From NCBI GenBank assembly GCA_013399875.1, contig VXAZ01007537.1, positions 938,862 to 1,002,861 of the forward strand: a stretch of 64,000 nucleotides of DNA, given 5' to 3'. This document shows positions 26,601-36,248 of this stretch, piece after piece. The notes below the pieces were generated by a model. The model did no database searches, was not told the DNA's origin, and saw nothing but the letters and a program-made list of their open reading frames with translations. Position 1 is the stretch's first letter. Each line of letters begins with the position of its first letter. Made by a program: the position numbers and the translations under genes. The DNA is from Gymnorhina tibicen (taxonomy: Eukaryota > Chordata > Aves > Passeriformes > Artamidae).

Positions 26601-27640
26601 CTTCTAGAGTAAGCAAATGAATATTGCTGATGGACTGAAAGAGATAGAGAAGGCATTCTAGGATTTGATACCATTTAAGCTACTTACTCAAATATCCTGT
26701 AGTAAGACTATTTCTGAAGAAGGCTCAAGGCTATTTGAACTTTTGCATGTTTGTTTTTTAATTTTTATTTTGTATTAAAGAATGTTCTCTTAGACTTCAC
26801 AGAGAAACCCGTAGGGAGCAAAAATAAAATGCCTTATGTTTGAAATGTGAGTTCACAGAGGAAGACTGAAAAGGCTCTTTTTCTGACTTGTGGCATCAGG
26901 GGAGTCAGTGCAACAGAAACAGGGAAAGGCAGCTCAGAAGCAAGATAAAACCCTCTGTTATAAAGAATAGACTAAAATGCTTGCCGGTAATCCAGGTAGA
27001 GGGACTGAATTTGTGTTGAAAAGATGACGACAGTTTTTACAGGGGCATTATTGAAGCAAGGAACGTGGAATTTCCTGAAGAGCATTGAAATTTGCAAAGT
27101 CTTGCATAGGCCTGTCCCAAACCCTAAATGTTTTGAGAGATGTCCATCTTCAATTTCCAGTGGTCACTGTATTAAACAAAGGCTACAATAAATTAGAAAA
27201 CTCTTAGACTAAACCACTTACCTGCATGGTTTGATTGATAAAGCTACATCAAATTGCTTTATTTCACGCTCTTCTGAAATTGGTAGGCATTGGATGGCTT
27301 CTTTACATTTAAATTATGCTGATTAGCCAGTTTTACCTTAATAACTCTCTATGATAGTGACCACCTTATCTTGCCCTTTAATTTTAAAATTAATGAAGTA
27401 ATCATTTATCCTGGTCTCTTTCTGTGTTCTGCCCAATTACTTTAGTGCCGAATGGTACTTTGCATTTTTGCTGGTCCATTAGTCCCATATCATGGTCTTT
27501 CTGGACTTCTTTGTTCAACTGAGGGATAATTAAATAGTGTCTTTTATAATCTTTATAACCTTGGCACATAAATTTCCTTTGCAAACAGTTCAATCTAATA
27601 GATAAATGTCACTTTAAAATTGGGAATTATTTTTATTTGC
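20670..27640. other. AT-rich unique sequence, no gene recognised
   Basis: About 7 kb without a recognisable gene or transposon. Around 20880-21540 the sequence is slightly less AT-rich and pyrimidine-rich and may be an old unrecognised repeat. At 22665-22735 a low-complexity AATT-rich patch repeats TTTCAATTAATT-like words. Confidence 0.5.
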
Positions 27641-27717
27641 TTCTGATTAAGGTATCTAACTTCAAACCACATCAAATAACAATCAACTTTGAATAATTTT
27701 TTTCATTTTACACATAG

Positions 27718-27861
27718 GTCCATCTCTTGATTTTTACGCTTCAGGAAACCATCCCTACACTGAAGATGCATGGAAAAGAGCTGTTACTTCTTGACTCCAT
27801 ATTGTGGCAGACTTTGAACTGCCTACAGAGAACTAAGAGGAATTTTGAAGCATCGGACTGA
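27718..27861 (+). other. Possible orphan terminal exon (weak)
   Basis: A plausible 3' splice site precedes this stretch: a T-rich tract then TTTTACACATAG, with AG at 27716-27717. Two frames are open across the junction. One runs 24 codons from CCA at 27720 to TGA at 27792-27794 and is protein-like in composition (DFYASGNHPYTEDAWKRAV). The other, phase 0, runs 47 codons to TGA at 27859-27861. I do not recognise either peptide. The following several hundred bases would be 3' untranslated sequence. No upstream partner exon was identified, so this may be chance. Confidence 0.12.
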
Positions 27862-29049
27862 CAGTGAATGAAGCAAATTTAACACAGGCTAGGTCACCGC
27901 TGAAGGCTTGAAACTTTTAAATGCTTTTAGTGCAGTCTGCTGTGGACTTTATGAAATAGGACTGCACTGAGCTGTTTACAGAAGATTTGCACTATTAGGA
28001 GCCAGACTCTTTTCTGCTTGCTTGGGCAGTCTCACAAGCTCTTTGTTTGCCCTTTATGGTCTGAATGAAAAGAAAATTTTAAAGCTTGATGGCATTTATT
28101 CAGAGAATGTTCTATACTGGGAAATGTGGCTGTTATCTCTAGGAATGGTGAGGAGCTCTGTGAAGAAGAGAGATTTGGTGCAAAAAGAAGAAAAGATTTT
28201 AAGAATGTTAACATTTTCTTATTTCTTGGAGATTTTCTCTCTTTTTTGTTTAATTGAAATCTTCCTAGATTCTAAGCATACAGAGCTATTAGAGAGGAAT
28301 AATGTTTATTGGGGAAATGTTGATGATCTGCACCCATAGCACGTTCAGAGATTAATAGGTTAAGGAGAACCCTCAATTGAATGCAGCCTACAATACATTC
28401 AGATGCTATTACATTCACATTTTAATAAGTACAAGTGATGTGACTGACATTTTCTGAATTTTCATGTTTATGTGAACATATATCACTGCACTGGAAGTAC
28501 CTCTAAACAGAAGGCTGGACTTCTATTTAAATACTCTACTGCCATCTTAGTAAAGTTTTCTAGTGAACTTTTTTGTTTCTTTTTTTCACCAGAAAGTAGT
28601 GTCTGCATTAAAAAAGTGCTTATGTGTTGAAATAAGTAGATGTGGAGTGGTTTTGATCACACATTATGTAAAGATTTAAGAGAAGAAATTCAGCATACCG
28701 TTGTGTTGAACATAATGGTTCAACAAATCATTTTGCATATGAATGCAGAAACTAATTAGCAAGTGCATATTTCCTGTGAAGTCCTATAACTTCACTACCT
28801 TCCAGAAATTCATTAGTTTAAATCCTGGTCCTCTAAAGACAAAGGCAAAATTTTATTGACCTCAACAGAAGCAGGCATTCACTGCAACCTTTTCTCTTTG
28901 CAACTGGTGATGTGCTCTGAACTGTGAGTGAGACACTAAACCTTCTCCCTTACCATTGTTCTCGAGCATCTTTCTGGTTGACAAGGCTCAAAATGCTTTT
29001 AACTGATAGCAGCAAAGCACAGACTAAGACACGGAGATGTACTAGTCCA
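27862..29049. other. AT-rich unique sequence
   Basis: No repeat recognised. A 105-codon ORF at 28022-28339 matches nothing I know and is within chance expectation. Confidence 0.5.
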
Positions 29050-29300
29050 GAAACCTCTTGCATGGCAGAGGTCACAGAATTTCATTAAGTCCTAACTGGA
29101 TAAAGCCTCTATCTTCTGCGTGGTTTATTGCATATCTTTGGCAATCTATCTCATCTTAGTTTAAAGACAGTGTACAATGGAGAATCCACAAATGCTGGAC
29201 TGTATCAATTCCTGTGTGTTCTTCTAACTGCTGCAGTGTTGCAGTTGTCTTTGAGGATAATTTATGCCTTGCACAGGCAACCTAAAGATACACAGAGCAA
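29050..29300 (-). mobile_element. Very old CR1/L3-like fragment, reverse strand (tentative)
   Basis: The run TTTAAAGAC...ATGGAGAATCCAC (29161-29191), followed by a weakly matching stretch to about 29300, resembles the antisense of the 3' end of ancient amniote CR1/L3 elements ('tttaaagacttcaagtgatggagaatccacc'). The similarity is patchy. Confirmation needs an alignment to CR1/L3 consensus sequences. Confidence 0.4.
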
Positions 29301-29839
29301 CCTGGCCCTGCTCTAAAATCACTGTACATGACAGATAGCAATGATTATTTTATTATCATTTCATCAGACAATCTAAATATTTCTTTCTGTATCTCATTAT
29401 CTATATATCCCAGACTTTGTTCATTATACAAAATTATATTCAAAGGAAATATCTGACAAACCAGTTAATACTTCTCAATCATTCTGGATCAGGAATGTTA
29501 CTTCACAACTGGCAGACCTCCCAAGTCCATTTTTGCAATTTAAACCAATCTATTTTCCTCCTCTGTCATTCATGATTTTTAACTGGAAATGATCTACTGA
29601 AAAAAAAAAAAAGGAGTAGGTGAATATATTTAATTTTAATTCAAAGGGAAAAGATGGAAGAAATAGATACGCAACTGTCATTTTTTTATTCTCAGAATGA
29701 ATTGCCTTAAGGTATGTTAAAATAAATTTAAGAAGTATCTATATTATTATTACCACCTATTGAAAAATTTAAGGTAAATAAAAAAGTAGCACTTGCAATT
29801 TACTCTTTCATTTTATAATTCAAATTGCTAAAGTAGAAC
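29301..29839. other. AT-rich unique sequence
   Basis: No feature recognised apart from a run of thirteen A at about 29600-29612. Confidence 0.5.
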
Positions 29840-29975
29840 CATGGAATCCAAGAATTACCCAGAAGTTTTCTTTGGATGGAACATTTTGAGATCTCAGGCT
29901 GCTCAGGACCTATCCAGCTGAGCTTTGAAAACCCAGGAGGATAATTTTTCACAACCTATTTGGATAATATGCCTT
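29840..29975 (-). mobile_element. Old CR1 3'-end fragment, reverse strand
   Basis: The pieces TTTGGATGGAACATTTTGAG, AGGCTGCTCAGGACC (29896-29910), GAGCTTTGAAAACCCAGG and TCACAACCTATTTGGATAAT follow in order the antisense CR1 3' region ('ttggaaggaacctttggagatc...aggttgctcaggaccgtgtcc...gagttttgaatatctccaggg...ccacaacctctctgggcaac'). There are several small deletions and many substitutions, so it is an old copy. Confidence 0.68.
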
Positions 29976-30759
29976 CAGGTCAGGTGGTTTTGTAAGAACT
30001 GAGTTCCTGAAGCTATAAACAATCCTTTTGACAGCCTACCTATTCTGCAGACACAGCTTTAGATTTCCTTTATTGCAGTTTATTTGCTTTATAAAAAAGA
30101 AATATTCCTGAAAGGTGAGATCTGCTTATTCTAGAAAACTGAAGGACAAGAGGCACTTAATACTGAACTATAGGTATTACAGATACATTTTATAGATAAT
30201 TTAATTTAAGTTGAAAACATTCTTTTCTTATGCATCCAGCAACTTGTTGTTCTTTCATTTATCTAATAAAAACAATTGAAAGATGCTGATTTTCTGCACT
30301 TAAATTGAATTGCAGTTTCCATTAGAAGCCATTTGACATAGATTATGAATGAAAAATGGCTCATCTGTTAAAGCAGAAATGATGTTTATCACTATTTAAC
30401 ATAGCAAAATGGAAATGAATAATTGATACAACTGTAGGTAAAATTGTAAATCTGATTAAATGTGTATACAGTATAACCTATTTAGGAAAGTATAGTACTT
30501 ACTACTTTTTTTTATTGTTCTAAATTGTAAGACAGTATGTCTTAATAGTTGCAAACTATCAATAACCAAATTTTGGCGAATAACTAAAGCAGAAGAAATG
30601 TAAAAGTAAGTATTCAAATAAGACTTCTTGCTCATTGATTTAGATCATGGTAAAGATCCTTGAAGTAAATAACTGCAGTTAAGTCTGTCTACCTTTGGAA
30701 ACAGACCGAATATTTAAGAATACATTAATTTGTAGAGTACCATGCTAATGTCACTTGCT
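29976..30759. other. AT-rich unique sequence
   Basis: No feature recognised. The base composition changes sharply to GC-richer at about 30760, where the long CR1 begins. Confidence 0.5.
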
Positions 30760-31127
30760 GAAGAAATCAGCTCTAGTCCAGGCATGTTCCACAGCAGAGC
30801 AGGGGATCATGGTGTACAGATTGGGTTTCCTGAGTAAGGGAAAACCCAGAGGAGTGCTGAGATCTGCCAGGAGCCAGAAGCTTGCATGGGACAAGCTGAC
30901 AAGGACATGTGCAGGGCCAGGAATAACAGTGACCACCCCCACTCCCACAAAGGAAGCACCAAGGAATGAAACGGGCCAAGAATGCCAGGACAAGAACAGG
31001 CGAATAGGTTGTGGACTCAGACACTTGGCATGGCAATTCCTGTGGGAGGGCACTTCTCTGAAGTTTGGGCGCTTCACTGAGTGGAGAGACTTGAAGTCCA
31101 TATAACCCAGTAGCTGGACACAATTCT

Positions 31128-32150
31128 ATGACCATCTGCACAGCTCAAGGGTGCTCATCCTACCTGACCCTCAAGGCAGAATGGTGGGCTCTCCTCTGGG
31201 AGCAAAGTCTGCAGCTCCAGCTGGGGAGTCTATGCTATCTACCCCAGCAGTGGCCAACGCCTCCATTCAGATGGAGCTGCTGGCAGGGAGAGGCTGCAGT
31301 GCAGACCTCAGACTGCAGAAAGTGCACAGACCTTTCTCCTGGCAGCAGACCTACCTGCAGAAGGTGTACCCATGTGAAGGGCCTTCTGCAACAAGTGACA
31401 ACCACAGCCAAGCAGTCACAAACTCCCCTAGTGGCACACACAGAAGGGAGGGGGGGCCACTAATGCAGAAGAATGGAGGCTTAGGCAGGCAAGGACCTGC
31501 AGGAAGAAGAGACTTTCCCAAAAGCCTGCGGTACCATTGCAGAACTGCTTCACCACTTTGCAAAGTGAAGAGAGAGGACCTGTGTCATCAGGAGAGATGC
31601 TGGGGCTGAGTAAGGCAGCCCAATCTGCTCTCCATGTAACTGACAGCCAGCACAAATAAGTAAAGATGATAGGTGATGGTAGCAGGGGACTCTTCTGAGA
31701 GGTACTAGGCACTGACTTGCTGTCCTGAAGCACTCTCTAGAGGCAAGCTGCTTACTGGGGACTCATATCAAGGATGTCACCCAAAGACTACCAAACCAAG
31801 CACAACCCACTGACTGTTACCTGCTGCTGTTCTTTCTTGTGGGTGCTTGAAATGCAGCTGGGAGCAGCCTGAGGAGTAGCGAGGATTACAGAACCCTGGG
31901 AGGGGGCCAGCAAGGCACTCTGAAGCATAGATAGTTTTTTCATCAATCCGTCTGGTCAAAAAGAATTTGTTTGAAAGGGCCAGTTGAATCTGGTTAATCA
32001 ACAGATGTTTATGGTTGACACAGCCAGAGGTTCAGCTGCTTAGACCATGGGGCTTGCTTTGAGAAACCTGTACTGTTGGGGACAGATGGGGGCAGTCTGT
32101 CAGAGAAGGGGAAGGGAATCTTTGCTGGGCTGGTGAAGAGGGTTTTAAAT
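31128..32150 (+). pseudogene. CR1 ORF1 remnant with SGNH-esterase domain
   Basis: CR1 ORF1 encodes a nucleic-acid-binding chaperone with a C-terminal SGNH-hydrolase (esterase) domain. Near 31340-31390 one frame reads CRRCTHVKGLLQQV, like the CxxC...LLxQV part of bird CR1 ORF1. The esterase nucleophile block survives as VMVAGDSSERY (GDS at 31685-31693). Further blocks follow in shifted frames: SLRSSEDYRTLG near 31860 and LDHGACFEKPVLLGTDGG near 32040-32100. The block that normally holds the catalytic histidine (DGxHLS) reads DGGSLSEKGK, so that histidine is replaced by serine. Several stops interrupt the reading. No function can remain. Confidence 0.8.
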
Positions 32151-32389
32151 TAAAATTGCTGGGGAAAGGGAGCCTCAATCCATCCCATTCCTACCAGTTT
32201 GATGCTAGTGCCAGAATGAGATGCTCAGAGCATGAAGAGGGTTTTCAGGTCATCAGGAGAGCACCTGAAGAGCAGCACAAAGGAATTCCAGCCACTCAGC
32301 CAGAAAGGCAGCTTCACTGGCGCTCCAACGCAAATGCCTTTATGCAAAGGCACACAGCATGGGGAATAAACAAGAGGAGTTAGAGATGT

Positions 32390-33475
32390 GCACATGCCTA
32401 CAGGTCTATGATCTTGTTGGCATCATGGAGATATTCTGGGATGGCTCCTATGACTGAAGTGTTGGAATGGAAGGATACGGGATCTTTAGCATGGGCAGGC
32501 AGGGGAGATGGAGTGTCACCCTCTATGTCTATGACCAGCTGGAGTGCAGAGAGTCTTGTCTGGAGATGGGTAAGGAGACAACTGAGAGTGTATGGGTGAG
32601 GATGAAGGGGAGAGCAGGGACAGGTGTAATTACAGTGGGGGTCTGCTACAGACCACCCAACCAGGAAGACCAAGTAGAAAAGGCCCTCTAGAGACAGATG
32701 GGAGCAACCTTATGTGCACAATTCAGAGCCTCCTGGGGGACTTCAGCCACCTGGATATCTGGGAGGGAAGGAGAACACAGCAGGGCACAAGCAATCTGGA
32801 AGGTTCCTGGAATGTGGTCATGTTAACTTCCCTTTCCAAGGGATAGAGGAGCCAACAAGGAGAGGTGCTATCCTAGACCTTGCTCTCACCAGCAAGGAGG
32901 AGTTGGTGGGGGAATGTGAAGATCAAGGGCATCCTCGGATGCAATGAACATAAAATGGTGGGGTTCAAGATCCTTAGGGCAATGAAGAGCCCATCTAGTG
33001 AACCTAATGGTGCACAAGTCCTTGGAACCTGATGAGACGGACCTACAGGTTTGGTGGGAATTGGTGGGTGGAGTGGCTAAGCCCTCATCCATCAAATTTC
33101 AGAAATTGTGGCAGTGAAGTTCTTGCTGACTGGAAAAGGGAAAACATAACCCCTATACCCTCATATAAAGAGAAAAAATTAAGATCCAGGGAACCACAGG
33201 CCAGTAAGTCTCCCCTCTGTGCCCAGCCGGATTGTGGAACAAATCCTGCTGGAAATTATGCAAAAGCACTTGAAAAATTAGGAGGTGATTTGTGACAGCT
33301 AAAATGGCTTCACTAAAAGCAAATTGCATAGAAGGCAAATTGTGGCCTTCTATGATGCAGGTTGCAGTGTTGGTGGATGAGGGAAGAGGAACAGATGTCA
33401 TCTACCTAGACTTGTGCAGAACATTTGACACTGTTCCATTTAACATCCTTGTCTCTAAATCAGAGAGAGAGTTGG
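32390..33475 (+). pseudogene. CR1 ORF2 remnant: endonuclease and start of reverse transcriptase
   Basis: Endonuclease motifs appear in order over several frames. VGVCYRPPNQEDQV lies near 32637 (the YRPP motif), LLGDFSHLDIW near 32730 (GDFN with N changed to S), and EEPTRRGAILDLAL near 32847. GCNEHKMVGFKIL near 32933 stands where the final catalytic SDH motif reads NEH. RT fingers follow as VLADWKREN near 33122 and a GxFPGK-like region near 33220. The first palm motif IYLDLCRTFDTVPFNILVSK lies at 33399-33458. The frame then jumps directly to ELGLFSLEKA, which belongs near the ORF2 C terminus, so the FADD catalytic box is absent. It is a dead copy. Confidence 0.85.
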
Positions 33476-34573
33476 GATTGTTCAGTCTAGAGAAGGCTCT
33501 GGGGCGGCTTTAGAGAAGCCTTCCAGAACCTAAAGGGAACCTAAAAGAGAGTTGAAGAGGGCTTCTTTATAACGCCATGAGGTGATAGGACAGCAGGGAA
33601 TGGCTTTAAACTGAAAGACGGTTGGTTTAGATTAGATATTAGGAAGAAATTCTTTACTGTGAGGGTGATAAGGCACTGGAACAGGTTGCCCAGAGTAGAT
33701 GTGGATGGCCCATCCCTGGATGTGTTCAAGGCCAGGTTGGATGGGTCTCCGAGCAACCTGATCTATGCCCATATCAGGAGAGTTGGAACTAGATGATCTT
33801 TAAGGTTCTTTCCAATGAAATTCATTCTATGATTCTATGACTCTGACCAGATGAAAAACTATCCAAAATGACTGAGAAAATATCCTATGACTGGGAGGAC
33901 CCTAAAAGACACAGAGGTAAAACAATTTATATGACATCACTTTTGGAAGTTACTTCATAGCTATTATCAGCCTTTTTTTCTTTTTTGTTTCACTTAGTCT
34001 GACATAAATGCAATAATTTCTTTTATTACATTTGTGTTAGCAATTGACTTAAGAACCTGCCACAATTGCCATGCAAATTCAAAACAGTGGCTCTGGATTA
34101 GTATCCTCACTCTGACAATAGATAGCGCCAGTACTTCAAAAAAAGTGAACAAAATCAGCCCCACACTCCAGCATGTTTAACAGATGTGCTACAAATCTGC
34201 CAGTGTAAGGTTAAATTTGTAAGGTCTATCATCACTGCAAATTGCTCTCCTCATCCAGCCAAATGTCTAGCCTTTCCCTGAATATTTGCTATCAGTCCTG
34301 GCTAGATGCAGATGAAATGACTCAGGAAACCGTGCAGGCCTCCTTGCTGTGTGCAGCAAGGGAAGCACACACGGCAACACAGGTAGGCGAAGGGGCTTTG
34401 GGTCTATATCACCTTTGCTTCCTGCAAAAAGTATCAAATTTGCCCTGGGTTTAGTGTGTCACAGAAACAAATACTTGTAATAAGTTTGAGATTCCCTACA
34501 TTTCAGTATCCTGCAGGTATCCTTTGACAGTGTGGTGTTATTTTCCTTTTAAATGATGAAAGCTTAGTCCTGG

Positions 34574-35004
34574 CTAACATTTTTTACTATACCCGTTACT
34601 GTCATATTCCTTCTTGTTGGCCATCTGTATAAAACCACCAGTCCCAAACTCATGATTTCCCTTTTCTGGCATCTCTCCATTCCTCAAATCACATTTAGTA
34701 AGTCCAACCAGGGCCTTGGATTGCCCTTGGAAACACAATCCAGCACCCAGAGACTGGCTCCTTTGCTGCTCTAAGAAATTGGCAACCACTACATGAGCAA
34801 ATACAGTTGTCAGGTAGTCTCCATAAAGATTCAAGTATATTGCATTTATCTCTTTTGCTGCTTTTATAGCTTCTGTTTTTTCTACATACAATACTATCCC
34901 TTTGCCTTGCCAGAACTTAAGAAGTCCTGCTGCCTTTTTATTCTCTCCTTTTTTTTTGTCTCTAAAAGTCTTGATAATCTCTAAAAGCTTGATACTGTGA
35001 TGTA
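34574..35004 (-). other. Unidentified coding-like open frame
   Basis: One reverse-strand frame is open for roughly 140 codons without a convincing ATG. Its middle reads FWQGKGIVLYVEKTEAIKAA and later VFAHVVVANFLEQQRS, a balanced composition rather than low complexity. The A-rich reverse strand adds many lysines. I do not recognise a family. It contains the 43-bp sequence that recurs in opposite orientation at 36206. In AT-rich DNA about one frame this long is expected by chance in the window. Confidence 0.12.
34715..34757 (+). repeat. 43-bp inverted duplicate, left copy
   Basis: It starts CTTGGATTGCCCTTGGAAAC and ends CCCAGAGACTGG. Its reverse complement matches 36206-36248 at 42 of 43 positions by eye. 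The copies lie 1,448 bp apart. Confidence 0.85.
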
Positions 35005-36205
35005 CTCATCTTGTTTCCACAGCAAAAATCTAAGGTGGAAATGGAACTAGCAGTCATTAATGTAGGAACACTTTTTAATGAAAGAGAAGAGGAAATACTT
35101 CAAGGACAACCCTTTGTTTAAGGTCAATAATCAAATTTAGTGTGGATACTGCCATTATGAAAGTAATGAATGAATCTGAGAGTCATTGTACTGTTCACTA
35201 ACAGGGTTCTGAAAATAAAATAAAGCCTCTACAATGATGTGTCATCCTGCTCATGGCCTCATGGCTGCTTTACGTCTAACACTGACTTTTTTTCCTTTTC
35301 CCTTCACAAAACAAGCAGTTGATAGTTTATGCCTGCTGCCAGTAAGAATAAACTACCACCCACTTTGTTCGTGACAGCAGAAATCAACATTAAGCGGAAA
35401 GCGGCTGTGTACAGGATAACTGATCCCTTTCAAGGTTTCTTTACCTTATTTCCAGGTTGGTGCTGAGGGACAAGAAATTGCCTCTTTTGAACAATTGTCA
35501 CTACTTGATATCCTCGTTGGTAGTCTAGGGACAAAGCATAGAGAAAGGCTTGAATAAGCATTGAGTTTGAACTGACCTGCCATTAGAAGTAATTTCTGCA
35601 GCAAAAACTGAAACACACTCTTTGCAGGTGTGGGAAAATTCACATTGCAGCAATTTCTGCTATTCTCTGAGCAAAAAAAAGGGATGCATATCAGACCTGT
35701 CAGTTCTAAAACCTTACTATACCTCAGTTTAAAAAAAATATATTCACTAATGTCCTTTCTTGCTGTTCATAAAAAAAACCTCCAACAACAAATCAAACCA
35801 AACCCACACAATAAAGATTTATTAGCCTCCACATCCTATTCAATATCTCAGGTTAGTACCTTCCCAATAGAAGAATGTTTTCTTCACACAAATTGCTGAA
35901 AATAACCATACAGCTTACCAGAGATTTGCTTTTGTGCTATGTTTGACCAGATGATTTTATCTGAGATTTTCCCTTTTGTTTTAAACAATTAATTAAAGCC
36001 TTTTTTTCAGACATTTTCACCATCACAAATTAATTATACACATTTCTATTTAATCACCCTATTGTCATTTTAATGACAATATTTAACTTACTTGTCACTA
36101 ACCCCCAGACTCCACCTCTGTTAATGTTTTCATTTATACTACAATGCCAGGAAGATTCAACACTGAATCATTTCACCTAAACATTTCTTACACCAGTCTT
36201 TCACA

Positions 36206-36248
36206 CCAGTCTCTGGGTGCTGGGTTGTGTTTCCAAGGGCAATCCAAG
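36206..36248 (-). repeat. 43-bp inverted duplicate, right copy
   Basis: Forward sequence starts CCAGTCTCTGGGTGCTGG and ends GGGCAATCCAAG. It pairs with 34715-34757 with one mismatch. Both copies encode SLGAGLCFQGQSK in one frame, which simply reflects the shared DNA. Confidence 0.85.

Larger units (their letters stand above)
30760..33840 (+). mobile_element. Long CR1 LINE with remains of ORF1 and ORF2, forward strand
   Basis: This is the largest element in the window, about 3.1 kb against roughly 4.5 kb for a full CR1. It is clearly GC-richer than its surroundings. From 5' to 3' it holds a GC-rich leader, ORF1 remains including the esterase part (listed separately), the ORF2 endonuclease and part of the reverse transcriptase (listed separately), the ORF2 C terminus and the 3' untranslated end. 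It finishes CATTCTATGATTCTATGACTC, the terminal octamer repeats of CR1. Frames are broken by many stops and shifts. Two segments appear deleted: between endonuclease and RT, and most of the RT palm and thumb. Its length is unusual, because most CR1 copies are truncated to a few hundred bases. Confidence 0.92.

Noticed and set aside
30751..31609. Overlapping ORFs of 101-152 codons as a host gene
   Set aside because: They belong to the 5' part and ORF1 remains of the long CR1.
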